DNA from: Stenopsyche tienmushanensis | Lineage: Eukaryota; Arthropoda; Insecta; Trichoptera; Stenopsychidae | Length of the DNA: 64,000 bases | Assembly: GCA_008973525.1 (NCBI GenBank) | Contig: WACJ01000436.1 | Span: forward strand, 86,203-150,202 | Direction of reading: 5' to 3' | Shown here: one piece after another, positions 12,487-25,787 of the stretch | How the letters are laid out: every line of letters starts with the position of its first letter | Numbering within the stretch: position 1 is the stretch's first letter | Made by a program: the position numbers and the translations under genes | Notes under the pieces: model-generated | The model's input: the letters and a program-made list of their open reading frames with translations, nothing else | Database searches by the model: none | Told to the model about the DNA's origin: nothing

Positions 12487-13207
12487 ATAGTACGGGAGGT
12501 AGCGACATTATTTATGTAATTATTTCTACAAAGCTGATTTTTTTCTCATTTTGTTGTTTTGATATTGTTAGTAAATAAAACTCCAATCTACCACGATGAC
12601 GTTGTCGCCGACATTTATAGCAATTTTAGAGACTTTTAAATGAATCTATATATTTATATAAACGAATGTGTATCGCAGAGCGAGGGGTTTGCTTGGTATA
12701 CATTCTTATACCATTGATCCGATTGCAATGAAACTTTGGTGAGTTATTGGGCGTGTATTCGAAAAGGTTTTTATATCAACACGACTATTATACGTGTGCG
12801 GAATTGATTTTGCGAGACATTTAACGGATGCACCATGTTAATCTGATGAAGGGAAGCGAGACCGCAGAGCGGGAAGAATGCTCGTAAAATGCGTTGAAGA
12901 GAGGGCGACAGTCGGTTTGTGTTTCTTTTCAAATAATTATTAAGCGCGTGTACTCGCTAGTATTATATAAATGTCTTATACCTAAAAGACTGAAACTATG
13001 TTCTAGCTACTTATAATACATATTATATGTACTTAATATTGCAATGCTTTGAAAGTTGCAATACTTCACTCAAGTTTCCGCATTACAACTTTAGCCACGT
13101 CTACCGAAGCCCTAGCCACAATGTATCGAAAATAGGCGTCGTTTGTTTAACAATAATTAACGTAAACTACTTGTAGACAAAATATTAGCTTTATAGAATT
13201 TAATTTT
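12487..13207 (+). repeat. TIR repeat family, copy A (long form)
   Basis: It is homologous to 45487-46755 at both ends: CAAAGCTGATT and GCCGACATTTATA on the left; ATAAATGTCTTATACC, ACAACTTTAGCCACGTCTAC and AGCTTT.TAGA on the right. Near-terminal inverted repeats are visible (CTACAAAGCTGATTTTT versus the complement CTATAAAGCTAATATTTT). Relative to copy B it carries about 300 extra bases (roughly 12652-12965), containing an inverted version of the AAGTTTCATTGCAATCGGAT module. The true ends are uncertain because homology reaches about 40 bp outside the inverted repeats. Confidence 0.6.
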
Positions 13208-13469
13208 ATGCCTGTATGTTATAACTATTCAGATTTCGATTTTTTTTAATTAATGTCCGCAATGTTGAAAGCTTGGTATACAGTAACTTTTCTGATTTGG
13301 ATTGAATAAACTCGTTCAAATTTGTTGCTTCAAGCCATGTATAGCGAGATCCAAAAGCATATGCACACTCGCATTGCGTGCGCATCCTTTTTCTCCTCGT
13401 CACCGTAGCCCAAACTTCATTTCATCAGACCAACATGCGCCAACATGGTGCATCCATATAATATTTATA

Positions 13470-13717
13470 CTATACCTATGTTTTTCCCGCAAGTGTAAAT
13501 AGTACGTTTACAAAGTTTTATCGCAATCGGATGAACGGTATGGAAGCGCATTAAATACGGACAAACAAACATTGATTTTTTTATATTAGAAGACTATGCC
13601 TATGTTACTCGCGCAATCCTTAGCAATAAGTGGACGAAGTTTTATTGCAATCTGATGAACGGTATGGCAGTGCATTACATACGAACAAAGAGAGATTATT
13701 TTTTATATATTAGAATA
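13470..13717 (+). repeat. Tandem dimer of a 124-bp unit
   Basis: Two units start at 13470 and 13594 with CTATACCTATG / CTATGCCTATG. They share AAGTTTTATCGCAATCGG / AAGTTTTATTGCAATCTG, GATGAACGGTATGG, ACAAACAAACA / CGAACAAAGAG and a TTTATATTAGAA end. The module also occurs inverted inside repeat copy A (about 12705-12750). It resembles the 3' segment of some arthropod retroelements, an inference; there is no ORF. Confidence 0.7.
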
Positions 13718-14421
13718 TTGTGAAGTTTTATTAAATTAAAACGTGTTTTATTTAGACTTATTTAAATACATTTGTATATTCTCATTGTGGGGGATGATGA
13801 AGGTCGTACGCGCACGCGCTCGATCTTCACGCAGAATTTTGACTTTGGGGACGTTAAAACAAATAAATATTTTTCGCCCTTCAGTAACAATTGACTTATT
13901 TATCTTAATTATAATCACCCAACGGGGGAATTATCCCTTTTCATTGTGTGTCCCCGCCATCAGGTGGTGGGTCCCGATGGGAGCCAAGTACTTACATTTG
14001 ATTCAGAATATGTATCTGCGGCAATGACTCTCCAGAAAACGGGGTGGATGTCCTCTAATCGTCCTCTAAAAGCATATGAAAAAAAGGAGCAACTTTTCGA
14101 GCCATTTTTATTCCCTTTGATATTCAGACATGAGATCTATAATATATTTTTTTAAACAATGATAATGTCATCAACGAAATAATCTTTAATGAGGACTAAG
14201 ATGATTAAAAAACATCAATTTTTATATTGACAGCTCATCTTCCATGTGAAAGGTTAAAAGCGCAACAGGTTGCACTTCGACGCGTCTATCTATCCCATTT
14301 ATTCACATCCCTGACATTTCACGTAGAAATAAAGTCATGATTTCCATTAGTTAATTATAAACGAAATATAAAGTGTACAAAAAGACGTCCCTTTCGTGAT
14401 ATTAATATTAGAAGGGCGGTT

Positions 14422-14439
14422 TGTGTGTGTGTGTGTGTG
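14422..14439. repeat. (GT)n microsatellite
   Basis: An uninterrupted TG dinucleotide run of about 18 bases at the edge of a GC-richer island. Confidence 0.85.
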
Positions 14440-14576
14440 GCGTATGGTTATAGCGCCCTGTCCTCTGGGAGCTCATTACTCGCACTGCCCACTCCCGTCT
14501 CTCACCTTTCTTCCTCCCATTTCACCTTTTCTTCCCCAACCCACTTTTACCACCCGATCCCTGAACACCTCTTGAG

Positions 14577-14584
14577 TGACGTCA
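14577..14584. promoter_or_regulatory. CRE palindrome
   Basis: TGACGTCA is the full palindromic CREB/ATF site. It lies in a GC-richer non-coding island; occupancy is unknown. Confidence 0.4.
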
Positions 14585-16911
14585 CCGGTCCCCGGTATCC
14601 CCAGCGGGCAAGACTGGGTACAATAAAATACGTTGACTTTGTTATACCGTATGTTGTAATTGGGCGACGCTCAAACTGTGGCGCGCGAACGTTTTAATTA
14701 GAGAGTTGCGAATCATTCGCTTGGACAGATTTTCAGCAGTGAAATGCTATATCAGGCGAGGCAATTATTTTGAAAATTAGCACTATACTAGTACTATCTA
14801 ATATGAATTTCTTAAATGTATGGATGTATGGATCAGAATCAGAACATCTGAACTTTTATAACTAAATATTTATTTATCGTATCGAAGTAAAATTATTCAT
14901 AATCTACAGTTTATTAACAAAGAAAGCAATCATGCAAATGAACAAACAATCAATAATTTGAAGCAGTGAGTGACCACTAAAGAGTAGGAATTTGTTTTGG
15001 TCATGAAATGAATAAAATATATAACACGATTAGAAAAGACAGTTTCTTTCTAATACTATTTTAAAATATAAGTTGATAAAATGTTAGTCTAATGAATATA
15101 AAATATAGTTTTTTTTATTCTACGTTACTTTTAGATCACATCTTTTGCCCCCGATTTGATAGTTTTTTAGCATATTGGTTTATAAAATAAAAATTGAAAG
15201 AACTTTTTCCTTCTGTTTAAAGTAAAACTAAACATATCATATCCTATTAGGTTGCTATATCCGTTATTACAAAATGGATTCAATAAATGGATTATCTCTC
15301 CAGGAAAATGGATTTATGTGGCGGTTCCAATACCTTTTAAATATATATAAACTGAGCTTTCATTAAATACATTGGAAGGAAAGAGTTAATGAATGAGTAA
15401 TGAAATTAAAATAAATTTTAATTATTGCTGCAAATCAACCCCCTCGTGGCTTAGCTTACAATCATTTTTAACTTAATCTTCATTAAAAACTATCACAATT
15501 AAATATTACCATGCTAGTAATTTTTGAACTAATTCAACATACATTTTTGTCAATCAGTCTCAAATCGTCAAAATTCTTTACGTATATTAAAAATATTTTT
15601 CTGTGACATTATTTGATTGTGTTAATGATGAATTATTATGACTTTTAACATGTTAAAACTCCGAATTTTCTAATGTAAAAATTACTTTACATCATAAAGA
15701 TGGAAAACGTCAGTCTTCGTTGAAAAATTAAAGATCATAAGCTTAAAGTTAAAAGTTATATCAAAAACTTTTTACGTGGAAAAAATTAGACTAAGTGCAC
15801 GTACACAAAATTAAATTTTGAGAATTACAGAAATAACTGACATAATAATAATGAAAGCTTTAAATTCTCTTGAGGCAAGAAAAGGTTACTTTTAATATAT
15901 ATGTATTTTTAATGTGAAATTACGAAATCAATTATATACAAACGCAATGCTTGATATTTAGAAGAACACAATATGTTCTATATGCTCTGTTATTCTTTGA
16001 CAGACGTTTCTAATATTTCACTGATCGATTTGGAGCAGAGCTGAGCCGAATTCCTCATCAATAACCACGGATTGGAATTTTCGAGTGGTTTAAACATAAG
16101 CAATAACTGTGATTGCCTATATTGCTAGTCTGTCATTTGTAACGATTCCCCTAGAGTTAGGTAGCGACATTTCCCAGTGGTAGTTATGGGTGTCAGCGTA
16201 GGGGATGGGGTGAGAATGGGTGGTTTTCCAAGGAATGGAATGGGTTTGGACAGGTAAGGGCGTCCCATGTCAGATTACCGTCTCAGATGAATTAATACGT
16301 TACCGAACTACATAACGGTCTTTAGGTTTTTTTCAGGAACGGCTTCTGCCCGGACGAACTTTGTTCATCATATTTGCTGTGCTAAGATATCATTCGAATT
16401 CCGCATTCGCAATTCTGCCTAAAGCGGTGCAAAAAGATACGAAACATGGATTAGCAACCATCAAAAAAAATCAAATTGATGGCTACAATACTCATTCAAC
16501 AGAACTTCGAATAAATATCTTATCAATTTTAGATCACTTATTAATTATGTATATATATTTATATTTTATTTTTTTAGTTGGCTAATCAACTATAAAATCC
16601 CCGAAATTCGTCCCATCCTATGCGGACGGTCCAAAACAGACGGCTTCATGCGGGTCCGTTTACTATTAGATCATGGACGTTTCAAAAAAGAAGAAGAAAA
16701 TGGTCAAATTATAATATCAAGTCGACGTTCATGACCAAGATCTTTATTTTCAGTAGAGAGAGAAGCTCCAGCTGCGAGACTACTAGGAAAACGGCGGGAA
16801 GAACGCATCTTCTCGCGGTCAAGGGTATCGAACGATATTTTTGCTTTTTGCGGCGAACTATAAATATAATCAGCTCAGGATTAAAATTAATTAATATAAT
16901 TTTAAAAGACT

Positions 16912-17184
16912 AGGGATGATTGTAATTTTAAAAAAATGCTAAATTCGTATATCCGCCACTTATCATTCGTATAAATCCATTTATCTGTCAGAACCGTCGC
17001 AGTGTGTATGAAGCTTGTATATAAACAAATAAACATTGTCAACAGCACACAATATTCGGTAATTTCTTTGCGAAAACATAAACAATACACTTTTAATCGA
17101 TTTAGATGGGTCTCAACGTGTAAGAATACTCTTTCTGAATCACTGCAATTCGAACACAAATACGTGTCTTAACTCCACAAAAAG
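16912..17184 (-). mobile_element. TTAA-target MITE family, copy 3
   Basis: Inverted copy. Its right end is the complement of CTTTTTGTGGAGTTAAGAC immediately followed by TTAA (17185-17188). The left end is degraded: the CCCTTTGAGTAGTGAG terminus is not preserved. The body matches the other copies (TCAGAACCGTCGCAGTGTG; ACACAATATTCGGTAATTTC). Confidence 0.7.
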
Positions 17185-18889
17185 TTAAATATGTATGATT
17201 TCCGAATTAAATCGTTAAAAATCAATTTTCGCTGGATGAAACATTAGATGGATGCTAGTTGGTGCAAGCTTTAGTACAGATATTGATATTCACCCAAGTA
17301 CAAATTAGTTCGGTCCGTTTTCAAAAGATGGCTCTGGCTGTTATGAATATTCTGAAGTGACAGCTGATTTCGGTAGTTTCAGAGAGGTTTAGACATCTGT
17401 CAATTACATTCAGTTTATATAGCTTTGTGTTTTTACAAAAACATTTTCATGCAGAATTATTGTAATATATTTTTATAATATATTTTTTATTGATACATTT
17501 TAATACATAAAAATAAGCAGTGTCAGAAAATATTTTTATGCACAATCCAGAATCTATTAAATCTGATTGTAATATGTAATAAAGTCGATATTTGAACTAC
17601 TTTATAGTCAAGTTCTGCAATAATATTTAATTTCTGTAATAAATATAGTGCGATTGGATGGTTTGGTTAACCGATGGCTCGAATAACCGGATCAAATCTA
17701 TAATATTTGAGATCGAAGGGTTGTTTTATACGATTCATGAAATCGCTTCTTAAATGAAAACAGGATTCCATGATCGATAGAGGAGCTCTAAATGCGCGTA
17801 AAAAGGAGCGCTTGATGGGCGGTAAAGCTACGGTGGCGTGAATTGTGACTGAAATGATGGAGAATTCGGCAAACGATACCGAGTGTGACTTTAAAAGCCT
17901 CTGGTGAATAATTGAAGTGGTCCTGATAGGATTAGGAGTAGCGTGCGTGAATAGGTGAGTCACTAAATAGGTGAGGAACGGAAGACGGCTGAGGCTTCAG
18001 GCCGTAATGACGTCCCTGGGGAAGCCCCGGCGCCGGGAGACGCCGCCGCGTGATTGGCGGCGGATCATGCGGGTCCCTCGGAGCCTCCACAACAGCGCCC
18101 CCATCGCACCCACCGCGCCCGCCGACCCACCCCATAACACCCTCCACAGCGACGGCTTTTTATTCGGTAATGGACGAGGAATAAACACGAGACACCTGGT
18201 GTACCGTGTGACTTACGGACGCAGGGTCACTCCCGTCACTGGAAGACTTGTCAACTATTCAAGACGATGGGCGAAAGCACGCACGTGCTTATGTACCCTC
18301 CACATTTATGTAATCTTCACAGAGAGGATGTAAAATCTCGGGAAACGTGTCTTCATCTTACGTACATGCAATAGAGACACTTCCACTGAATTGATTTCAT
18401 AATTTCATTGTATATATAACTGTATTTTTAATCAATAAACAATATTAATATAAAATCATCAATCCGAAGCTGAAGTGAATTTGAATACGCTTAACTGACA
18501 TACAAACGATAACGACGTAAACTTTTTAACGACTTTAATAAATAATAATTAGTATAAGTAATTATATCATTTAAATATGAATATACTGTAATGCTTATAA
18601 AACCAGTTTCATTGAGATGTCTTGGTAACCTGGTTTTCGGACGTAGATAATCTCCACAAGAGATTTTCATACGGTGACATCTGATTGTATTTAATTTATG
18701 GTCAAACTATAATAAGTCATCACAATAGGATTTATATTTAGGAAAATATTTATAAGTCAGTGGCAAAATAAATTCAAGCCTTGTATAACACGGAACTTCT
18801 ATAATATGGCTTCGATTTACACAATCACTTATCGCACATTTAGATAAAACATGTAATACAAATATTACGTGTATAACTATTATATAATA
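17185..18889. other. Non-coding; GC-rich island at about 17640-18340
   Basis: Bases 17640-18340 form one of the larger islands, very GC-rich between 18000 and 18140. Openings there on both strands (17971-18333 +, 17667-17963 -) are compositional and have no domain. Bases 17310-17430 (TTCAAAAGATGGCTCTGG, GTGACAGCTG) recall the 5' untranslated part of some mariner elements, weak evidence of another remnant. Bases 18360-18885 are AT-rich and empty. Confidence 0.45.
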
Positions 18890-19270
18890 CAGAAGACTCT
18901 CGATTGTCCGGGCTAATTTTATTTAATTATAATTTTTTTCTTCTTAAAGCTATTATATCATTATATTCAAATCCTCTTTGTTCAGCGTGATTTAGCAATT
19001 TTTCAACATAATTCAACGCCGTTTTATGACTAATCTAATCACTTGTATCTTCTTCATTTGTAGTGTCATTCTCACTGTCTTCCTCTTGAGAAACATAAGG
19101 AACGATATCTGTATCATCCATGCATTAAAAACCTGGATCATTTAAATCATGATCGAGTCATTCTTCGATGTTTTCTCTATCAACGTTTTCAAAACATTTT
19201 ACCAACCTCTGGAATCCTTTTCTTTTTTAATCAATCTTCAAAAATTTATCTGTCCATCTGTGTCTTATTT
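18890..19270 (-). pseudogene. pogo/Tigger transposase C-terminus with one TIR
   Basis: A terminal repeat starts at 18890 after TA: CAGAAGACTCTCGATTGTCC, of pogo/Tigger type. Reading inward on the minus strand, the C-terminal tail of a transposase is recognisable: an acidic stretch (VPYVSQEEDSENDTTNEED), an in-frame TAG, then HKTALNYVEKLLNHAEQRG and FEYNDIIALRRKK before the stop. Further upstream (about 19150-19260) fragments such as GFQRLVKCFENVDRENIEE continue with stops. The N-terminal CENP-B-like DNA-binding region and DDE core are absent, and the other TIR was not found. This is a dead 3' fragment. Confidence 0.72.
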
Positions 19271-19494
19271 GAACTCTGTATATAACACCTCATGTGCTGT
19301 TCGGGAGTTGCCTCATTGAGTTATCAATTTTTAAGAGTTCTTCGTTTATTGCTAAAACTTTGAATTTTAATGAAGCAACAATTAGGATAATACAAGAAAA
19401 GAATATAATATAAGAACCACAATCTATCAAAATCAAGTTAATCAATGCCAAATACATATTGCTCATACATTCACAGTAATATGAACAAAAATTT

Positions 19495-20219
19495 GTTGGC
19501 AAAATATTGATCAAGGTACATTTTTATATCATTTTTTGAATTAATTTTTTTACCACGTAAAGAATTTTTCAATGAAAGAAATAAATAATAATCTGAAGGA
19601 GCCAATGTCCGGAGAGTATGAAGGATGAGGTAAAACATCCCAGTCAAATGATAATAATTTATTTCTGACGAGCAAAAACACATGAGGCCTGGCGTTATCG
19701 TAATGAAAAACAACACCTCGTCTGTTCGCTAATTCTGGCCGTTTTCTGGCAATTGCATCCTTTAGATTGTCTAGTTTGAAACAATATTTAATTGAATTGA
19801 TCGTTTCACCTTGCTGAAGTAGCTCATAATAAACTACCCCCTTCCAGTCCCACCAAATGCATAGCAAAACTTATTTTTGGATGTAGGTCAGGTTTAGCTA
19901 CAGTTAAAGCATCTGTACCCTTGGTCCAAGACCGTTTACGTTGGATATTCTCATATAAGTATCCAAATTTCATCTCCAGTGACAAGTCTCTTCAAAAAAG
20001 GTTGGCTATTATGTCGTTGGAGAAGATCAGTCAGTTCATGAGGAAGCCACACATCTGAACGATTGATATATCCCAATTTTGTCAGATGATTATGGACGAA
20101 TGTTCGTGGAATTTCCAACTTGTTAGCTATTTCGCGAACAGTATATCGCGGGTTTTCTTCAACCATGGCTATGATTAGATCTGTGTTCATTTGCGAAAGA
20201 AACTTATGGGACAACCTAT
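19495..20219 (-). pseudogene. Mariner copy with 5' TIR, 3' end missing, transposase broken
   Basis: On the minus strand a TIR (TAGGTTGTCCCATAAGTTTC, ending about 20219) runs almost directly into transposase sequence, so the first part of the gene is deleted. Recognisable blocks follow: ENPRYTVREIANKLEIPRTF (HTH), GYINRSDVWLPHEL, LKRLVTGDEIWI with the first catalytic D, CIWWDWKGVVYYELL, then HYDNARPH with the second catalytic D, LPHPSYSPDI, and after a frameshift LAPSDYYLFLSLKNSLRGK. The copy stops near 19495 within YLDQYFANK. Stops and frameshifts near 19850-19960 and 19600 make it non-functional. It is the same family as 42139-42925, which keeps the opposite end. Confidence 0.85.
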
Positions 20220-22490
20220 TATATAACAATTTCGCTCGAACTAAAAAATAATCCAAATAAAATTATTTACTTAGTGGAATATTGGACATTTGAGCATGTT
20301 TTTTGTTCAATTTTTATGCAACAAGTGATTGAACAAAAAATGTGTATTCATCACTTAGTCGAAATATTACATAAATCAGCTCTTGTTTCAATCAGGAAAA
20401 AAAAACTGCAATGAAAACATGCGGGGGAGCATTAAATAATTAACCATTAAGAGGGATTTAATTGGATAAATAAATATTAAAGCATTGAGATCAAATTACC
20501 GATACTTAATTCAATAAGCCGTTGAAACTCATTTAAGATTTTACCTGTTTATCTTAGAGGTACGTGCCTATTAAGCTTAATGAGTATTTCGTCATTGATT
20601 TGGCTTTTTCCTCGTGTAGGTTTAATTTAAGAGATATAGAAAACAGATATAAATAAATGATCAATGATCGTAGTCTCAATAGTTGATAAATAATTTTGTT
20701 TAGATCTTTTAATAAGTGCACATCCATAAAATAGATCAATTATTTCAGTAAATGCGTGTTTTATGTTAAAGTCATAATATTTTCATTTTTGCATAACTAT
20801 GTTAAAAATACGATAAAATAATCATATTTTCTAAAAATGATAACTGATTTGAAGCATTGAGTGGATAAGTGAGCGTGAGGATTGTTTCAGGTCATGATTA
20901 AAATCACAATGGTCATCATAGATTATGCTAAGCTATATTTGGCTTGGTCAACACATAGATATTTTCATTTCCATATTTATCTTTGCATATTCCGATCGGA
21001 TTAATTATATTATGCGGATTAAATTTTGGTAAATAAATTAGCTCCTCAATATCTCCACATGGACACGCATGTAAGTCTTAATGCCGGATGATTTGCTGGC
21101 TAATAAAGTTATAAATTCGTATTTTAATATTTTATAAGTCCCCAGCTTCTCATAAAGTATTCGTGCCATGGTATAGTGTTGCTGTAGCACCTTTTTTCCC
21201 CATTGCACTTGGGTGTATCCTTGATCCGACCATGTCGATATATCCTGGAGCAAATGTATCGTTTAACACGAGAAAACGTAATCTAAATAAATTCACAAAT
21301 TGTAATTATAAAAATAGAAGGGAAAACAGAATGTTGTGATACCCGTTGTATGGTGGAGGGTCCCATGTGGGCAATGTACTCAGTTCTATGTTACAGATGT
21401 TTGCAACGGAGACCAATTTTCATGTGAACATTAAAACACACACGAGTTCCGAAGAAAACTTACACAAAAGATTATTACTGTTGAAAATGATTTAATTTTG
21501 TATGGGGAAGCATTAATTTATTTTTCTATCTAATATATGTTGCTTTCAAATTTTATAAAGTATCAAGTAACCGTAATGGGTTTTCTTTGGATATTTTGAG
21601 TGTTGAAATTTCCCATGTGTATCCTTAGTCCCCGGAGCTTAAAACATCAATATATATATTTTGCATAATCTTCGAGATATCATTGTTCCTTATCCATTAC
21701 CGATCTTCAGCAGTCTCGTTGAAAATTACTTTTGCTCGTTTTTCTTAAGATGGCTCTAGATCTGTTGCGTTCAGGGGGGTGCGGATGTGTATGGTGGGTG
21801 TTGTGTGAGGTTTTCTCAGGGTGTAAAGGAGAGGAGTCGCGTGTGCGGTCGTATCCGGCAGACATTCTCCATAGTTCCAATTCCAAACATTTGACAATCC
21901 CCTCGGGGGACATTAGAAAATAAAATTTATATTTTATGACAGCGAGGCTGCGCGGCGGCTCCCAATAAACCCATTGTCGAGCGGCGCCCCATCCTTTGCG
22001 ACGCCACCCGTTTCGCCCACGCCGCCCCTGACAAACACACATGGGTCCATTCTGGGATCCATCTCGCAACCGGTACAGTCTTGCCTTAATTTAAAACAAG
22101 CTTGAGCATCGGCTCTTCAGACATTTACTCCAATTTTGGATGGGCTTTGACGAAGGCGAAGAGGTCAGCTCCTCACAAGATGTATGCATATTACTTTGAC
22201 TAGAAATAAACACAAACATGGCGATTAAATTGATTGTCACTCAAAACACTTTCAATTTAATTTAACTCTAAGCATACAAAACCCAGTTAAATGACTAATT
22301 TTAATATTCAATTAAAAAGTTTTGTTGACCTATCTTTATCTAAAGCCTTAGATTATCTGACTAATAGTTTATTTTTTAGCTCCTTAAATCTACGAGGGCT
22401 CATTTTCTTCTTTTTTATATTTTATTCTATTAGGAGTACCGGATGAAAATTTCGTTTTTTAAATAAAAAATCGACTTAAAATATATATAT
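20220..22490. other. Non-coding; GC-richer island at about 21700-22200
   Basis: Bases 20220-21700 are mostly AT-rich; the 71-codon minus opening at 21038-21253 has no recognised domain. Bases 21700-22200 are GC-richer and repeat-free, with long openings on both strands that reflect composition. No splice-flanked exon is visible. Confidence 0.45.
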
Positions 22491-22862
22491 GAGGGGATTC
22501 AAATATAAACCGGAATTTTGTTGTACAAATTTATTAGTGATATATAATAATAAAAAATGGAGTATTTTAATTTTTCTACATAGTTCCCTTAATTAGGAAA
22601 AAAAATTCCATCCAATAAGGAGCTTCTTGAACTCATCACTGAAGAAAATAGGCGGCTGATTTGAAAACCAGTCACGCATGCATTGTTCGATCGCAGCGTT
22701 GTCTTGAAATCGTTGCTCTCCTAATGTTACTTTCAATGAACCAAACATATTGTAGTCACATGAGACCAAGTCTGGACTGTAAGTTGGGCGTTCAAGAGTT
22801 TCCCAGTATAATTGGGTGACTTTATCACGAGTCACAACTTCTATATGTAGAAGAAGGATAGC
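22491..22862 (-). pseudogene. Mariner-like transposase C-terminal fragment with one TIR
   Basis: A TIR-like end follows TA at 22489-22490: GAGGGGATTCAAATATAAAC. Inward on the minus strand, 22593-22835 encodes the end of an IS630/mariner transposase: WETLERPTYSPDLVSCDYNM, where the final D is at the third catalytic position, then FGSLKVTLGEQRF and a tail ending GWNFFS. The usual PPYSPDLAPCD block is altered. The rest of the protein and the other TIR are absent. It is a different family from the TAGGTTG-type mariners here. Confidence 0.75.
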
Positions 22863-25787
22863 TCAAATAGGTTTTCTAGCTGGCAATAATAGGACGTATT
22901 CACAGTCTATTTGTATGTCTCCAACTCCTATGGAGATTGTCTACATTGGATAACGAATATAACACCTTGAAAATAATGAAACGCCACGGGCACAATTTAA
23001 AAATTATATAAAACGTATCCGAATTTGTCATATTAATCAAAGAGCGAAATTAATATCAAGCAAAATTATTATAAAACAGAGTTAATTTATATATTTTTTA
23101 TTTATACTTCCCAGAGATACAAATGTAAAATCATCATGGAAATATATAATATGACAATAATGATGTTTGGATGGAGAGAAGATCGCTGAAAATCTTATTC
23201 CAAAAACTTGTCTTTTAATTTTGTACTTAATTTAATACCTCACTTCTTACTCTAATCTGCAAAGGAATTCTGCAGAAAACGATTTAAAAGCTTTAAGAAG
23301 GGGGGGCTTATCTCAAATTTATTTTGAATAATTTGATATCATCATTATGAATAATTGATAAAAATCTTGTAAGAGTTTTAAGCAATTTGGTCTTATTTTA
23401 AATCTTTGCGATTCAATGTCAACTTTGTGAAATTAATTTGTATAATTTTTATTATTACAAAATTAAAAGCCACAAAACTTGTCGCATTATATAAATGGAA
23501 TGTTTAGTTCAATTTGATGCTTTGATTAATATTTGAGAATTAACTTTATTTATATATAAGCCGGAGTGTAATTTATGGATCTCTCTATTTCACAAAAGTT
23601 AAACATTAAATTTCCGGAATAAACATAACAACAATCAAACATCTACATATTATTTATTTGTTGAAAATTATTACAAAACTTTCGCAGGCATTTGCTATAA
23701 CTATCTGCATGGAAATTGATTGTTGTAATATACAGGGAAAATATAAAAAAGCGAATGTGATTGAAAGGGTTCACGGTGCAAAAATAAAAGATAAAATTGT
23801 CATGTAAAACTATCAGAATTCGTATTTTCTTCTTTTATGTTAGTTTAAGGGATACATTTTGTGGTGAAGCAAGTGTGCTGAAACTCGATGCAAAACATTA
23901 GAACAAGTACAAATGAGCTGCAAATAACTAGATTGGTATAGTTTAGTTAAAATTGGGTGCTTGAGTCGACCGGTCGCCTTGGCCGCAGAAAGACGCGTTC
24001 TTTCTACTTGCTTTCTCGATCTTATAACCGCGATTTTCTTCTCAGTGTAATATTATAGACTTGGACCCAAAAATCATATTTTTATTATCTTCTTCTTCTT
24101 TCTGTGCACTCTGTTTCTGCGATTTTATAGTGACCCTGGCTGGGTGTGAAGGAGGCCGACCATTGAAAATAATGGAAAACTTGGCATTGTTATAGTATCA
24201 ATTTTAAGTCTTTTTCATTCAAAAAATGCTCATTTTATAGTTATATTTATGTTGAACTGTTAAAATGGGTCTTATGTATTTTTGTAACAATAGTTTTTAA
24301 ATTTTTAATCAGAAACTTTCAGCGAATTCGGTGTTTTTCACCTTCCCCGTGTTCAATTAAAATCAATATATAAGGTTCTAATATCGAATTTTTTCTTCGT
24401 TGGTTTTGGGCTTTTATATGTTTCTCTTTAATAATCAAAAAAGATTAAGGAAACAAAAATAAAGCTGACGAGCAATGCAAAAAGAAAAATGTATAACAGA
24501 GATGTCTCCTTCATCGTATCTGGACACAGGCTGAACTCAAATGAGAGCGTGCAAATATATATATTTTTTTTTGAGAGAACTTTATATATGCTCTACAATA
24601 TGTGATTTAAGGTAGAAAAAAAATAATTTTAATAATTCAAGAGAGGTCAAGTGGTCACTCACACTGTCAAGTTATGCGTTAGCATTATAGTCATTTAATA
24701 ATTCCAAAAATTCTGCTTATCTTCTATGTATAGTTTCGTTGTTTGGTTACCATGTACATCCAAAGTACCATACGGGGATCGTCTTTTCATCGTGCCAAAT
24801 AAGTGAATTTCCAATAGTATTTCGTCAAACTTACAATAGCCATAAAGTGTCTGGACATGGCTCGCGGACACGCACTCTAGCACCAATAAAAAGTTTTTCT
24901 ATGTGACGAGGGCTGTGCCATCGGGGGTGAGGCCGCGGCCACTTGATCAAGTACCGGCGCGGGCACACAGTCGATTTGAAATCCCTTTTGGAGTGATGTG
25001 GCGTAAGATGCCCCAAGGCGTCGGTAAAGGCGATCAAACTGCCCCTAACTGAATCTGGACCCCTCGACGGGGGCCCGACCCACCCTCCGACATTTGGCCC
25101 AAGGCGATAAATGACACCCGCTATCCCGTCATCCGCTTAGTTAGTCCAAAATCAGGCTTAAATGTAGATTGTCTAATTTTAAACAACTTATTACCGTAGG
25201 ACAATTTTATTTTCATCGGACATTTATAGTAACTGACAAATCACGCTGGGAATCAATCAAGTTTCAGATATGGTTTTATAATTTAAATTTGACAGAGATA
25301 ATTTTGATTCGCTATTTCATAACTCTTAATTATTACTCCTTTTTATTTATAGTAAATACATTAAAACACATGAATAGAAGTATTAAACGAGAGGGGGTTG
25401 TTATGTGATACTTTATGCAGGCTCTACAGAGTATGTATGCAAAATTGTATATAGGCAAGGGGATGCTGAGATATCCATGGAGGTGGAGTAATTATATTTT
25501 CTCAGGGTGCTAAAATACATCTGACCATGTTTGGCACGAATAACGTTCAGTATATACTATATATATTTATGTTGACAGAAAAACATTAGGTGGCCAAGGG
25601 GAGGATGCATCTACTTTATAAAATGTCGTTTAAAAAGTTACAATGTAGAGTTTGCTTTCAATCGGTCAAATTGTAAGAGATACAATGCATAGAAAACATA
25701 CAGATAAATGAAAAAAACATTTTTAGTATGTAAATGATAGAATAGCAAGATTTGTCTTTAAAATAAACTGATTTTTAAGATATTTTG
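22863..25787. other. Non-coding; islands at about 23930-24180 and 24840-25140
   Basis: Bases 22863-23930 are AT-rich and empty. Island 24840-25140 is strongly GC-rich and contains CACCAATAAAAAG and GGCGATAAATGAC, homeodomain-like words. Bases 24180-24830 and 25145-25787 hold only AT-rich DNA. Confidence 0.45.

Larger units (their letters stand above)
13718..16911. other. Non-coding; islands at about 13760-14150, 14230-14700, 16000-16860
   Basis: Island 14230-14700 holds a (GT)n tract and a CRE palindrome. Island 16000-16860 holds a G-rich run (GGGGATGGGGTGAGAATGGG, near 16201). Bases 14700-16000 are AT-rich and empty. Openings at 13743, 13946, 14425, 16361 and 16620 lack domains and splice signals and are taken as chance. 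Confidence 0.45.

Noticed and set aside
14425..14697. 90-codon opening starting in a (GT)n tract
   Set aside because: The start is microsatellite-derived (MCVCV) and no domain follows.
17971..18333. 120-codon plus-strand opening rich in R and P
   Set aside because: Caused by GC-rich DNA with few stops; equivalent openings exist on the other strand.
21707..22069. 120-codon minus-strand opening
   Set aside because: Low-complexity W/G/R-rich start and H/P-rich end, with no recognisable domain or splice signals.
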